Shown here: positions 18,732-29,572 of the stretch, one piece after another
Position numbering within the stretch: the stretch's first letter is position 1
Layout of the letters: the number at the start of each line of letters is the position of its first letter
Origin: Streptomyces sp. QL37
GTDB taxonomy: Bacteria > Actinomycetota > Actinomycetes > Streptomycetales > Streptomycetaceae
Reading direction: 5' to 3'
NCBI RefSeq assembly: GCF_002941025.1
Contig: NZ_PTJS01000001.1
Span: 2,666,001 to 2,730,000, forward strand
Length of the DNA: 64,000 bases
The notes under the pieces: model-generated
Databases searched by the model: none
The model's input: only the letters and a program-made list of their open reading frames with translations
What the model was told of the DNA's origin: nothing
Made by a program: the position numbers and the translations under genes

Positions 18732-20690
18732 TCACTCGCCGGCGGAGCTCCCCCGCACATCCGCCGATCCGTCGACCTGGAGCACGAGCAGGGCCAGGTC
18801 GTCGTCGGGCGGGCGCTCGGCGAAGGTGTGGACGGCTCGCTTGATCCGGTCGGCTATCCCGGCGGCCGGAAGCCCCGCGCAGCCTCCCAGGACCCGTGCG
18901 AGGCCGTCGCCGTCGTCGAACATCAGCCGCCCGGAGCGCCGCTCCGTGACCCCGTCGGTGACGCAGAGGAGGCTGTCGCCGGGCATCAGCACGAAGCTCC
19001 GGCTCTCGTACGCCACGTCCTCGACGACGCCGAGCAGCACCTGGGGCTCGGCGGCCGGGCGTACGGAGCCGTCGGGACGCAGCAGCAGCGGGAGCGGATG
19101 GCCGGCGCTCGCCACCGTGCAGCGCACGCCGCCGTCCGGGAGCGGCACGAGATCGCCGTACAGCAGGGAGAGGAAGCGGGACTGGGAGCCGTCCTGGATC
19201 TGCTCGCCGCCCTGGAGCTGCTGGCCGCCCGCCGCCGCGACCATGAGGGCGGCGGCCTCGGCCGCCTCCATGGCGTCGTCCAGGAGGAGCCGGTTGAGCC
19301 GGTCGAGGACCTCGCCGACGCGGAAGCCCTCCCGGGACAGCAGGCGCAGCCAGGGCCGGGCGAGACCGGTGACGACGGCGGCTTCGGGGCCGCTGCCCTG
19401 GACGTCCCCGAGCACGAAGCACCAGCGGCCGCCGGGGCACGGGAAGAGGTCGTAGAAGTCCCCGCCGACCACGCCGTCGTCCCCGGGCTCGTACACCAGC
19501 GCGCTGGTGACCCCGGGTATCTCGGCCACCTTGCTCGGCAGCAGGCCGCGCTGCAGGATGCGGCTGATGGTGGCCTGGCGGGTGTAGGCGCGGGCGGCTC
19601 CGACGGCGAGGCCGACCCGGCGCACGAAGTCCGCGAGGAGGGCGGCGGCCTCGTCGGGGATGCGGTCGGTGCCCTCGCGGCCCACCAGGACGGCGCCGAG
19701 CGTGCGTCCGCCCGAGATGATGCGGTGGGCGAGCGCGGCGCCCCCTGTGCCGTCCCCGCGCTCCGCCGTGGCGCCTCCCGGCCACGGGATGGGCACGGGG
19801 CCCGTACCGACGCTGCCGGGCAGGCGCAGCGGCTCCTTCTCCAGTGCGGGGCGCAGCAGCGCGGTCCGCGCCTCGTCGCTGTGCCAGACCCCGGCGAGCC
19901 TGGGGGCGGCGGCCGGGCCTCCGCCCTCGCTCTCCAGCCATATGGCGCACCAGTCGGCGATCCGCGGCACCAGGAGCCGGCCCGCCGTCGACGCCACCAG
20001 GTCCTCGTCGAGCTGTCCGGCCAGGAGACCGGACGCCTCAGCGAGGAAGGAGAGCCCGCCGCCCCCGGCCCAGCCCTCGTCGTCGCGCGCCGCGTGCCCG
20101 GCGGCGGGGGCGAGGATCCGGCCGGTGCGACTGCCCGGTCCGCGGGTGGCGTCGCCGTCGGCCGGGGCGTCGGGCAGTCCGTAGCGGTCGTCGCCGGGGA
20201 GGCGGGCCCAGACGGTCTTGAGGCCGGTGCGGTAGGTGATGCCCCAGGACTCGGCGAGGGTGGCGACGAGCTGCAGCCCCCGGCCGTACTCGGCGGGATC
20301 GGGCCGCTCGGCACGGTCGTCCCGTACCGACCTGGCGGGGTGGTGGTCGGTGACCTCCAGCACGAGCGCGGCGGGCTCGTGTCCGGCGGAGTCCTCCAGC
20401 CTGAGGAGCAGTTCGACCGTCGTACCGGCGTGCACGACCGCGTTGGTGACCAGTTCGCTCGCCACGGTCAGCGCGTCGTCGGTGAGCCGTTCGCCGAACT
20501 CGGCGGCGGAGGGCAGGCCGAGCCCGGTCCACTCGGCGAGCGCCGCCCGGACGAATCTGCGGGCCGCGGCCGAGGCCTGCGGGATTCCGGGCAGGCTCGT
20601 GCGCGCGACCGGACGGGGATCAGCGCCCTGACCGGCCATGACGGTGCCGGGACGCTGGACGATGTCCCGCTGCAAGGGAATGGGCCCCAC
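18732..20690 (-). CDS. SpoIIE-type protein phosphatase with N-terminal anti-sigma-like kinase domain
   Basis: 652 residues from a GTG at 20690 that is preceded by AGGAG; longer starts at 20762 and 20834 lack a ribosome site. Residues 60-165 form a HATPase_c (RsbW-like) domain with the N box ELVTNAVVHA (Asn83) and GRGLQLV; 200-400 is a GAF-like sensory region; about 420-645 is a PP2C/SpoIIE phosphatase with DGVVGGDFYDLF (metal Asp) and VLGDVQGSGPEAA. Such proteins regulate alternative sigma factors by dephosphorylating anti-sigma antagonists while the kinase domain acts on them. The target is not adjacent. Stop 3 bases upstream of hemW. Confidence 0.88.
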   Translation of the reverse strand: MGPIPLQRDIVQRPGTVMAGQGADPRPVARTSLPGIPQASAAARRFVRAALAEWTGLGLPSAAEFGERLTDDALTVASELVTNAVVHAGTTVELLLRLEDSAGHEPAALVLEVTDHHPARSVRDDRAERPDPAEYGRGLQLVATLAESWGITYRTGLKTVWARLPGDDRYGLPDAPADGDATRGPGSRTGRILAPAAGHAARDDEGWAGGGGLSFLAEASGLLAGQLDEDLVASTAGRLLVPRIADWCAIWLESEGGGPAAAPRLAGVWHSDEARTALLRPALEKEPLRLPGSVGTGPVPIPWPGGATAERGDGTGGAALAHRIISGGRTLGAVLVGREGTDRIPDEAAALLADFVRRVGLAVGAARAYTRQATISRILQRGLLPSKVAEIPGVTSALVYEPGDDGVVGGDFYDLFPCPGGRWCFVLGDVQGSGPEAAVVTGLARPWLRLLSREGFRVGEVLDRLNRLLLDDAMEAAEAAALMVAAAGGQQLQGGEQIQDGSQSRFLSLLYGDLVPLPDGGVRCTVASAGHPLPLLLRPDGSVRPAAEPQVLLGVVEDVAYESRSFVLMPGDSLLCVTDGVTERRSGRLMFDDGDGLARVLGGCAGLPAAGIADRIKRAVHTFAERPPDDDLALLVLQVDGSADVRGSSAGE

Positions 20691-20804
20691 GGTGCGGCTC
20701 CTGACGGTCTCGCGAAACGCCGCTGACGTATCCCGACAGGGTGACAGACCGGGCGTGCCCATAAGCGCCGAGTGACGGAAGTGGCCGGAGCGGAACGGGA
20801 ACGG

Positions 20805-20844
20805 GCCGGGGCCGGTGGGTGCTCCCGCACCCACCGGCCCCGGC
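20805..20844 (-). terminator. Terminator after the acyl-CoA ligase gene
   Basis: A 17-base perfect stem (20805-20821 and 20828-20844) with loop CTCCCG lies 21 bases past the stop of the acyl-CoA ligase gene, before the phosphatase start. Confidence 0.8.
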
Positions 20845-20864
20845 TCCGACCTGCTCCTCGGCTG

Positions 20865-22754
<1,890 letters not shown>

Positions 22755-22935
22755 GACGTCCTCCGGGCCTGCGGCATTGCTACGACCGGCTTATGGGTGC
22801 TGCTGCTTGTATGTCCTGCTTCTCGTTCCCGCCCGGCCTGCTTGTTTAACTGGCGAGTAACTAACGGGTGGTGATCAGAGTAGAGCGCGTCGGACCGTCG
22901 CGTAAGAGGCAACAGGCCGCCGCTTGATAACGAAC

Positions 22936-22975
22936 CGGGCCCCTGTGCGGCGGACGTCCGACGCACAGGGGCCCG
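22936..22975 (-). terminator. Terminator downstream of lepA
   Basis: Arms of 14 perfect bases (22936-22949, 22962-22975) enclose a further 10-base palindrome CGGACGTCCG, giving one long hairpin about 100 bases past the lepA stop. In the 22755-23077 gap I see only this and the hairpin at 23018-23042. The rest is the acyl-CoA ligase promoter region without a clear consensus. Confidence 0.75.
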
Positions 22976-23017
22976 TTGGGCTACTCCCGGGTACGCCCGA
23001 CGACGTACTCCCGGATG

Positions 23018-23042
23018 GTCCCGGGCGCGGCGCGCCCGGGAC
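23018..23042 (-). terminator. GC hairpin immediately after lepA
   Basis: A 12-base stem (23018-23029, 23031-23042) around a single base, almost entirely G/C, located 36 bases past the lepA stop. A further smaller hairpin follows towards the gene at 23046-23066. Confidence 0.6.
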
Positions 23043-23077
23043 GGGGCGCACGACGAGGACGTGCGCCGGGGCGGGTG

Positions 23078-24952
23078 CTACTTCTTGCCCTTGCTCTCGC
23101 CGGCCGACTCGTCGGTCGACAGGACGGAGATGAACGCGTCCTGCGGCACCTCCACGTTGCCGACCATCTTCATCCGCTTCTTGCCTTCCTTCTGCTTCTC
23201 CAGCAGCTTCCGCTTACGGGAGATGTCACCGCCGTAGCACTTGGCGAGGACGTCCTTACGGATGGCGCGGACGGTCTCGCGTGCGATGACCCGGGAGCCG
23301 ATGGCGGCCTGGATCGGCACCTCGAAGTTCTGCCGGGGGATGAGCTTCTGCAGCTTGGCGACGAGCCGGACACCGTAGGCGTACGCCTTGTCCTTGTGCG
23401 TGACCGCCGAGAAGGCGTCGACCTTGTCGCCGTGGAGCAGGATGTCCACCTTGACGAGCTGGGCGGACTGCTCGCCGGTGGGCTCGTAGTCGAGCGAGGC
23501 GTAACCACGGGTCTTGGACTTCAGCTGGTCGAAGAAGTCGAAGACAATCTCGGCGAGCGGCAGGGTGTAGCGGATCTCCACCCGGTCCTCGGAGAGGTAG
23601 TCCATGCCGAGCAGGGTGCCTCGCCGGTTCTGGCAGAGCTCCATGATCGCGCCGATGAACTCGCTGGGCGCCAGGACCGTGGCCCTGACGACCGGCTCGT
23701 GCACCTTGTCGATCTTGCCCTCGGGGAACTCGCTCGGGTTGGTGACGGTGTGCTCCGAGCCGTCCTCCATCTCGACGCGGTAGACCACGTTGGGGGCCGT
23801 GGCGATGAGCTCGAGACCGAACTCGCGCTCCAGGCGCTCACGGATCACGTCGAGGTGCAGCAGGCCGAGGAAGCCGACGCGGAAACCGAAGCCGAGCGCG
23901 GCCGAGGTCTCCGGCTCGTACACCAGGGCGGCGTCGTTGAGCTGGAGCTTGTCCAGGGCCTCACGCAGGTCCGGGTAGTCGGACCCGTCCAGGGGGTAGA
24001 GCCCCGAGAAGACCATCGGCTTGGGGTCCTTGTAGCCGCCCAGCGCCTCGGTGGCCCCCTTGTTCAGGGAGGTGATCGTGTCACCGACCTTGGACTGCCG
24101 GACGTCCTTCACACCGGTGATGATGTAGCCGACCTCGCCCACGCCGATGCCGTCGGCCGGGGTCATCTCCGGGGAGGAGACACCGATCTCCAGCAGCTCG
24201 TGGGTGGCGCCCGTGGACATCATCCTGATGCGCTCGCGCTTGTTGAGCTGTCCGTCGACGACCCTGACGTAGGTGACGACGCCGCGGTACGCGTCGTAGA
24301 CCGAGTCGAAGATCATCGCCCGTGCGGGGGCGTCCGCCTGGCCGACCGGGGCCGGGACGTCCCTGACGACCCGGTCGAGCAGCGCGTCCACGCCGATGCC
24401 GGTCTTCGCGGAGACCTTGAGCACGTCCTCGGGCTGGCAGCCGATGAGGTTGGCCAGCTCCTCGGAGAACTTCTCGGGCTGCGCGGCGGGCAGGTCGATC
24501 TTGTTGAGCACCGGGACGATGGTGAGGTCGTTCTCCATCGCCAGGTAGAGGTTGGCCAGCGTCTGCGCCTCGATGCCCTGCGCCGCGTCGACGAGGAGGA
24601 CGGTGCCCTCGCACGCGGCGAGCGAGCGGGAGACCTCGTAGGTGAAGTCCACGTGGCCCGGGGTGTCGATCATGTTGAGGACGTGGGTCGTGCCCTTGTC
24701 CTCACCCTCGGTGGGCGCCCACGGCAGACGGACCGCCTGGGACTTGATGGTGATGCCGCGCTCGCGCTCGATGTCCATCCGGTCGAGATACTGGGCGCGC
24801 ATCTGCCGCTGGTCGACCACTCCCGTCAGCTGGAGCATCCGGTCGGCAAGGGTCGACTTGCCGTGGTCGATGTGCGCGATGATGCAGAAGTTGCGGATCA
24901 GCGCCGGGTCGGTACGGCTCGGCTCGGGCACGTTGGTAGGAGTCGCGGGCAC
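23078..24952 (-). CDS. lepA: Elongation factor 4 (LepA)
   Basis: A 624-residue translational GTPase: G1 AHIDHGKST near residues 25-33, G3 DTPGHVDF, G4 NKIDLP, then EF-G-like domains and the LepA-specific C-terminal domain ([23 protein letters not shown] without writing more than the key region). LepA back-translocates or remodels stalled ribosomes. The GTG start at 24952 has AGGA eight bases upstream. Divergent from rpsT, a common actinobacterial arrangement. Confidence 0.97.
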   Translation of the reverse strand: MPATPTNVPEPSRTDPALIRNFCIIAHIDHGKSTLADRMLQLTGVVDQRQMRAQYLDRMDIERERGITIKSQAVRLPWAPTEGEDKGTTHVLNMIDTPGHVDFTYEVSRSLAACEGTVLLVDAAQGIEAQTLANLYLAMENDLTIVPVLNKIDLPAAQPEKFSEELANLIGCQPEDVLKVSAKTGIGVDALLDRVVRDVPAPVGQADAPARAMIFDSVYDAYRGVVTYVRVVDGQLNKRERIRMMSTGATHELLEIGVSSPEMTPADGIGVGEVGYIITGVKDVRQSKVGDTITSLNKGATEALGGYKDPKPMVFSGLYPLDGSDYPDLREALDKLQLNDAALVYEPETSAALGFGFRVGFLGLLHLDVIRERLEREFGLELIATAPNVVYRVEMEDGSEHTVTNPSEFPEGKIDKVHEPVVRATVLAPSEFIGAIMELCQNRRGTLLGMDYLSEDRVEIRYTLPLAEIVFDFFDQLKSKTRGYASLDYEPTGEQSAQLVKVDILLHGDKVDAFSAVTHKDKAYAYGVRLVAKLQKLIPRQNFEVPIQAAIGSRVIARETVRAIRKDVLAKCYGGDISRKRKLLEKQKEGKKRMKMVGNVEVPQDAFISVLSTDESAGESKGKK

Positions 24953-25061
24953 GCAGGGTCCTGATTCTTGAGACGCCGGACGCCGTGTCTCGGGTCGAAG
25001 TCGGGTCGGACGGATCGATACGTAGCCTCCATGGTCCCACGCCTGCGGGGCCGGGACCGGT

Positions 25062-25091
25062 TTGGGCCGGTGCGAGGGTGACTGCTACCGT
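25062..25091 (+). promoter_or_regulatory. Putative rpsT promoter
   Basis: TTGGGC at 25062-25067 and TACCGT at 25086-25091 are separated by 18 bases and resemble a vegetative sigma-70-type promoter. The implied leader before the rpsT start is about 70 bases. Confidence 0.5.
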
Positions 25092-25167
25092 GGGCAGCTG
25101 TGCCTCGTGGCCCTCAGAAGCGGCGTGGCGCACATAGAAGATCCAACGAACCTGAAAAGGCTCTTTC

Positions 25168-25434
25168 GTGGCGAACATCAAGTCCCAGATCAAGCGGAAC
25201 AAGACGAACGAGAAGGCGCGCCTGCGCAACAAGGCCGTCAAGTCCTCGCTCAAGACCTCGATCCGCAAGGCCCGTGAGGCTGCCGCTGCCGGTGACGTCG
25301 AGAAGGCCACTGTGGCCGTCCGCGACGCCTCCCGCCAGCTCGACAAGGCTGTCTCGAAGGGTGTCATCCACAAGAACGCCGCCGCCAACAAGAAGTCGGC
25401 GCTGGCTCTCAAGGTTGCCGCCCTCCAGGGCTGA
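25168..25434 (+). CDS. rpsT: 30S ribosomal protein S20
   Basis: An 88-residue, Lys/Arg/Ala-rich protein starting [20 protein letters not shown] with the family core [13 protein letters not shown] and C-terminal [16 protein letters not shown]20 binds 16S rRNA early in 30S assembly. GTG start with AAAGG upstream. Single-gene transcript ending at a strong terminator shared with holA. Confidence 0.98.
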   Translation: MANIKSQIKRNKTNEKARLRNKAVKSSLKTSIRKAREAAAAGDVEKATVAVRDASRQLDKAVSKGVIHKNAAANKKSALALKVAALQG

Positions 25435-25553
25435 GCTACTGATGTGATCGCCGGAACGGACTCAGCGGGCCCTCTCTCCCGCTCCTGACCGGCACCCCGC
25501 GCCGCACACCGAACCTGCGTTCGCCACGCGGGTGCGGCGCACAGAGCGTGAAC

Positions 25554-25600
25554 CGAAGGCCCCGGCCGCGTCCTCCCCAGGATGCCGACCGGGGCCTTCG
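25554..25600. terminator. Bidirectional terminator between rpsT and holA
   Basis: Arms CGAAGGCCCCGG (25554-25565) and CCGGGGCCTTCG (25589-25600) form a 12-base stem with a 23-base loop. A weaker hairpin with arms GCGCCGCAC/GTGCGGCGC precedes it at 25499-25540. Both lie between the convergent genes. Confidence 0.8.
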
Positions 25601-25683
25601 TGCGTACCCGTTGCGGGAGGTGCGCCTGCGGGCGGGGACTGCCCTGCGGCCGGGTTTGCTGGACGGCGGGTTCCGGGGCGGGG

Positions 25684-26673
25684 TCAGCGGCCGCCGGAGC
25701 GTGCCGCGCGGGCTACCGCGACCACGGCCTTCTCCAGTGCGTACTCGGGATCGTCCCCGCCGCCCTTCACACCGGCGTCGGCCGCGGCGACCGCGATCAG
25801 CGCCGCCGCCACTCCGTCCGGGGTCCATCCGCGCATCTGCTGGCGGACCCGGTCGATCTTCCAGGGGGGCATGCCGAGCTCACGGGCCAGGTCCGCGGGC
25901 CGGCCGCCACGGGCCGAGGAGAGCTTGCCGATCGCCCGGACACCCTGCGCGAGGGCGCTGGTGATCAGGACGGGCGCGACCCCGGTGGACAGCGACCACC
26001 GCAGCGCCTCCAGCGCCTCCGCCGCCCGGCCCTCGACCGCGCGGTCGGCGACCGTGAAGGAGGACGCCTCCGCGCGGCCTGTGTAGTAGCGGCCGACGAC
26101 CGCTTCGTCGATGGTGCCCTCGACGTCCGCGGCCAGCTGCGAAACGGCGCTCGCCAGCTCCCTCAGGTCACTGCCGATGGAGTCCACCAGCGCCTGGCAG
26201 GCCTCCGGGGTCGCCGAGCGCCCGAGCGCCCGGAACTCCGACCGCACGAAGGACAGCCGCTCAGCGGGCTTGGTGGTCTTGGGGCACGCCACCTCGCGCG
26301 CCCCCGCCTTCCGCACCGCGTCCAGCAGGCTCTTGCCCTTGGCCCCGCCCGCGTGCAGGAGGACGAGGGTGATCTCCTCGGCAGGGGCGCCCAGATACGC
26401 CTTGACGTCCTTGACGGTGTCGGCGGAGAGGTCCTGCGCGTTGCGCACGATCACCACCTTTCGCTCGGCGAAGAGCGAGGGGCTGGTGAGCTCCGCGAGC
26501 GTGCCGGGCTGCAACTGGTCCGGGGTGAGGTCGCGGACGTCCGTGTCGGCGTCGGAGGCGCGGGCCGCGGCCACCACATGCTGCACGGCGCGGTCCAGGA
26601 GCAGGTCTTCCTGGCCCACGGCGAGCGTGACGGGGGCGAGCGGATCGTCGGTGGAACTACGTCTGGTGGCCAT
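25684..26673 (-). CDS. holA: DNA polymerase III subunit delta
   Basis: A 329-residue HolA-like clamp-loader subunit: N-terminal VTLAVGQEDLLLDRAVQHV, RKVVIVRNAQDLSA, VLLHAGGAKGKSLLD and C-terminal GMPPWKIDRVRQQMRGW are typical of the actinobacterial delta protein. It opens the beta clamp during loading. The frame is open 6 codons further, but ATG 26673 (MATRRSS) is the natural start. The 3' end shares a terminator with rpsT. Confidence 0.93.
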   Translation of the reverse strand: MATRRSSTDDPLAPVTLAVGQEDLLLDRAVQHVVAAARASDADTDVRDLTPDQLQPGTLAELTSPSLFAERKVVIVRNAQDLSADTVKDVKAYLGAPAEEITLVLLHAGGAKGKSLLDAVRKAGAREVACPKTTKPAERLSFVRSEFRALGRSATPEACQALVDSIGSDLRELASAVSQLAADVEGTIDEAVVGRYYTGRAEASSFTVADRAVEGRAAEALEALRWSLSTGVAPVLITSALAQGVRAIGKLSSARGGRPADLARELGMPPWKIDRVRQQMRGWTPDGVAAALIAVAAADAGVKGGGDDPEYALEKAVVAVARAARSGGR

Positions 26674-26762
26674 CGCGGTCCAGCATCCCACGCCCCTGTG
26701 ACAAGGCTGCGGGTCAGCCGCCCCGGCGCACCGCCCACCCGGGCATACCGGAGAATGACCGG

Positions 26763-27008
26763 GTGAGCGATGTGAGACATGTGCTGGTGCTGCCCGACCG
26801 CGACGCGGCCGAGGAAGTCGCCGGGGAGCTGGCGGACCGCTTCGGCGTCACCGAGGAACCGCAGCTCGTGCGGGACGCCCTGGCGGGCGAGGACGACGCC
26901 GAGGACGCCCAGTGGCTGGTGGTGGTGGAGGACCCGGCCGCACGGCTGGACCCGGCGGCGCTCGACGCGTTCGCCGCGGAGTACGAAGGGTGGCTGGAGG
27001 CGCCGTAG
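26763..27008 (+). CDS. Small acidic hypothetical protein
   Basis: 81 residues beginning VSDVRHVLVLPDRDAAEEVAGELADRFG, very acidic, no membrane segment or signal peptide. The GTG start is preceded by GGAGA. The coding pattern (third-position G/C, alternating strand and helix residues) supports a real gene. The N-terminal strand LVLPDRDAAEEV suggests a ferredoxin-like or Rossmann-like mini-domain, which is only an impression. Divergent from holA. Function unknown. Confidence 0.65.
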   Translation: MSDVRHVLVLPDRDAAEEVAGELADRFGVTEEPQLVRDALAGEDDAEDAQWLVVVEDPAARLDPAALDAFAAEYEGWLEAP

Positions 27009-27062
27009 CCGCCCGGCCGGACCTCGATGACTCGATGAGCGGACTCGATGAGCGGAGCGGGA

Positions 27063-27947
27063 TCAGCCCTTGGGGACGATCTGGATGTCCATCTCGATCT
27101 TGATGCTCGGGCCGACCACTGCGATGCCGCGCGCCAGCATCGTCTGCCACGTCAGCGTGAAGTCCTCGCGGTGCAGCTCCGTGGTCGCCCGGCAGGCGGC
27201 CCGGGTCTCGCCCTCCAGGCCGTTGCCCAGTCCGAGGTACTGGGTGTCCAGCGTGACGGTACGGCTCACACCGTGCAGGGTGAGCGCACCGGTGACGCCC
27301 CAGCGGGTGCCGCCGCGGTGGACGAAACGCTCGCTGTAGAACTCCAGGGTCGGGTAGCGCTCGACGTCGAGGAAGTCGCCGGACCGCAGGTGGTCGTCAC
27401 GCATCTGGACGTTCGTGTCGATCGACGAGGCGTCGATGATGACGTGCATGGCGGAGTCCTCCATGCGGTCGGCGATCCGCACGGCACCGGCGAAGGTGTT
27501 GAACCTGCCGTGGATGCGGGCCATGCCGATATGACGTGCCGTGAAACCGATCTGGGTGTGCGACGGCTCGATCTCCCAGTCACCCGGGTCGGGGAGCTGC
27601 GGGGGCTGGGCCACCTGGAGGGAGACGTCACCGAGGCTCGCGTGGCCGCCCTGGGCCACCGTGGCCGAACCGTGGAACGGAGTGAAGCCCTCAGCCGTGA
27701 CACCGAGGCGGTAGTCGCCGACCGGGACGGTGGCGACCACGTTCCCGAAGGGGTCCGTCTCTCCGCCGACGACCTTGCGGCCCGAGCTGTCGGTGACGAC
27801 GAACTCGGCCTGCCGTACGGGCTCGGAGACGGGGTCCAGTACGCGGCAGCTCAGCATCCCGGCGTTCTGCGGCACCGGGAGCCCGGCGAGGGTGTTGCTC
27901 TGTGCGGTGCCGGACTTCGCTCTGCTGACTAGCCAACGGCCGAACAT
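27063..27947 (-). CDS. YceI family protein with N-terminal carboxypeptidase-regulatory-like domain
   Basis: 294 residues. Residues 28-105 form a CarboxypepD_reg-like beta domain (CRVLDPVSEPVRQAEFVVTD, FGNVVATVPVGDYRLGVTAEGF) and 120-292 a YceI lipocalin-like domain (WEIEPSHTQIGFTARHIGMARIHGRF). YceI proteins bind polyisoprenoid or lipid-like molecules. No signal peptide is seen, so it may be cytoplasmic, unlike E. coli YceI. Start chosen at ATG 27947, with GGGGAG upstream. The open frame continues through ComEC sequence only by chance. Confidence 0.85.
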   Translation of the reverse strand: MFGRWLVSRAKSGTAQSNTLAGLPVPQNAGMLSCRVLDPVSEPVRQAEFVVTDSSGRKVVGGETDPFGNVVATVPVGDYRLGVTAEGFTPFHGSATVAQGGHASLGDVSLQVAQPPQLPDPGDWEIEPSHTQIGFTARHIGMARIHGRFNTFAGAVRIADRMEDSAMHVIIDASSIDTNVQMRDDHLRSGDFLDVERYPTLEFYSERFVHRGGTRWGVTGALTLHGVSRTVTLDTQYLGLGNGLEGETRAACRATTELHREDFTLTWQTMLARGIAVVGPSIKIEMDIQIVPKG

Positions 27948-28171
27948 GTGCACGTACTCCCCAGGGGCGGTTCTCACCTCGGGCCCCTTACAGCCGGACG
28001 TCGTTGTCGGAGCAGCGGCCCGCCGACGAATGGGTATTCGATCACCGTTGCGATGTTCGAGGCAAACGCAGCAGCTCAGAGAAGGTTGTGCCGAGCTGTA
28101 CCCAGCTGTGCGCCGCTGTACGCAGGTACTACCTAAGGTCCGTATTGACCGAGGCCCCGGCAACGGCATGG

Positions 28172-28990
28172 TCAGCTCCGGGGGCGCACCGTGGGCGGGC
28201 GGGTGAGCGCCAGGCCGAAGTGGTCGCGGTAGGCGGCGAGTACCTCGGCGTCGTCCTTCAGCTCCGTCTCGTGCCGTTCGCCCCGCACGGTCGTGATCAG
28301 GGTGCGCCCCCGGAGCGTCACCCGGCCGTCCACGGTGCGCCGGGAGCAGATGAGTGACCGTGAGAAATGGGAATCCGGCGAGGTGCGGTGGTACCAGGAC
28401 CCGGCCCGGAAGTCCGCCAGCACGCGCGGCCGCAGATCCAGGCGGAACTGGCGCGAACCGTCGCGCAGCAGATCGAGGTCTCCCTGCGGCGCCTCCCTCA
28501 GCCGGAACGTGCCGCAGGGGTCGACCTGCTCGGTGCGGGCCTCCAGCTCGAGCGGGTGCAGGGCGTGGTCGCCGAACCCGACATCGGCGAGCCACGGGCC
28601 CGTGCCGTCGTCGGTCTCCACGCGCAACGCGACATGGTCGTACGGGATGCCGAGGCGTCCGCCGTCGCCGAACACCCGCGCCTGGAGCAGGGTCACGCGA
28701 AAGCCCAGCTCGCCTAGCAGTGCGGCGAAGGCGCCGTTGAGCTCGTAACAGAAACCGCCCCGCCGGTCCGCGACGATCTTGTCGACGAGCTTCTCCTCCT
28801 CCAGCACGATGTCCTGGCCGAGATGGATCGAGAGGTTCTCGAACGGCACGGTCATCAGGTGGCGGACCTGCAGCTCGCGCAGTGCGTCGGCGTCGGCGCG
28901 CACGGGGCGGATCGCCCCGATGCGTTCCAGGTAGGCGTCCGCCCGGGCGGGGGCGGGCGCGTGGGCCTGCTGCAGCGGTTCCTCGTTCAT
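28172..28990 (-). CDS. Arylamine N-acetyltransferase
   Basis: A 272-residue NAT-family enzyme. The catalytic triad is visible: Cys in RRGGFCYELN, His in YDHVALRV and Asp in LADVGFGDHAL. N-terminal VPFENLSIHLG matches the family. It transfers acetyl (or other acyl) from CoA to arylamines, and in actinomycetes related proteins also act in amide synthase steps, but no biosynthetic cluster is nearby. ATG 28990 gives the usual length; ATG 29026 would add 12 residues. Confidence 0.93.
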   Translation of the reverse strand: MNEEPLQQAHAPAPARADAYLERIGAIRPVRADADALRELQVRHLMTVPFENLSIHLGQDIVLEEEKLVDKIVADRRGGFCYELNGAFAALLGELGFRVTLLQARVFGDGGRLGIPYDHVALRVETDDGTGPWLADVGFGDHALHPLELEARTEQVDPCGTFRLREAPQGDLDLLRDGSRQFRLDLRPRVLADFRAGSWYHRTSPDSHFSRSLICSRRTVDGRVTLRGRTLITTVRGERHETELKDDAEVLAAYRDHFGLALTRPPTVRPRS

Positions 28991-29077
28991 CCCCGAAGTC
29001 TGTCGCGGTGCGCCGGACGGCGCCATGAGCCCGTGGACCTAGGACCGCCGACGGATGCGCCACCCCCTGCCGGTGGC

Positions 29078-29083
29078 TAGCGT
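29078..29083 (+). promoter_or_regulatory. Probable -10 box for a leaderless transcript
   Basis: TAGCGT lies seven bases before ATG 29091, the same arrangement as at 12865 and 13613. No ribosome-binding site is present. Confidence 0.45.
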
Positions 29084-29090
29084 TTCGGCC

Positions 29091-29546
29091 ATGACGGAGC
29101 GAGAGCCGGCGCGCGGCCCGGAACAGCGCAAGCAGGACGTACTCGATCGCCTGGAGAAGGACGAGGACGTCTGGGTGGCGACGGCCTCCGCCGACGGTGT
29201 GCCGTGTCTGGTGCCGTTGTCGTTCGTATGGGACCGGGGCACGCTGCTGCTCGCTACCCGGCGCACCAACCCGACGGCAGTCAACGTGACCCCGTCCGGG
29301 CAGGTCAGGCTCACTCTGGGGCACACCCGCGACGTGGTGCTGATCGAGGGAGAGGCCCAGATCGTGGAAGGGGCGGACCTTCCCGCCGCGTCGGGCGACG
29401 CCTTCGCCGAGAAGCTCCGCTGGGACCTGCGCGGACGCGCCGCGTGGGTGTATCTGCGCATCACTCCGTACACCGTCAAGGCGTGGCGCGAGGAGAACGA
29501 GCTGGCCGGGCGCGATCTGATGCTCGACGGCACCTGGCTGGTCTGA
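29091..29546 (+). CDS. Pyridoxamine 5'-phosphate oxidase family (split-barrel flavin) protein
   Basis: A 151-residue FMN/F420 split-barrel protein with KDEDVWVATASADGVPCLVPLSFVWD near residues 22-47 and LLLATRRTNPTAVNV, typical of PPOX-type proteins including F420-dependent reductases. Cofactor and substrate cannot be assigned. Start fixed at ATG 29091 by the leaderless -10 spacing; an in-frame start at 29055 is less likely. Divergent from the N-acetyltransferase gene. Confidence 0.82.
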   Translation: MTEREPARGPEQRKQDVLDRLEKDEDVWVATASADGVPCLVPLSFVWDRGTLLLATRRTNPTAVNVTPSGQVRLTLGHTRDVVLIEGEAQIVEGADLPAASGDAFAEKLRWDLRGRAAWVYLRITPYTVKAWREENELAGRDLMLDGTWLV

Positions 29547-29572
29547 CAACTGGCGCCGGGCACGCTCCGCCC

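Noticed and set aside
17488..19950. Open frame extending hemW far upstream
   Set aside because: The upstream part overlaps the SpoIIE-type phosphatase in another frame and is low-complexity; hemW starts at 18720 or 18729.
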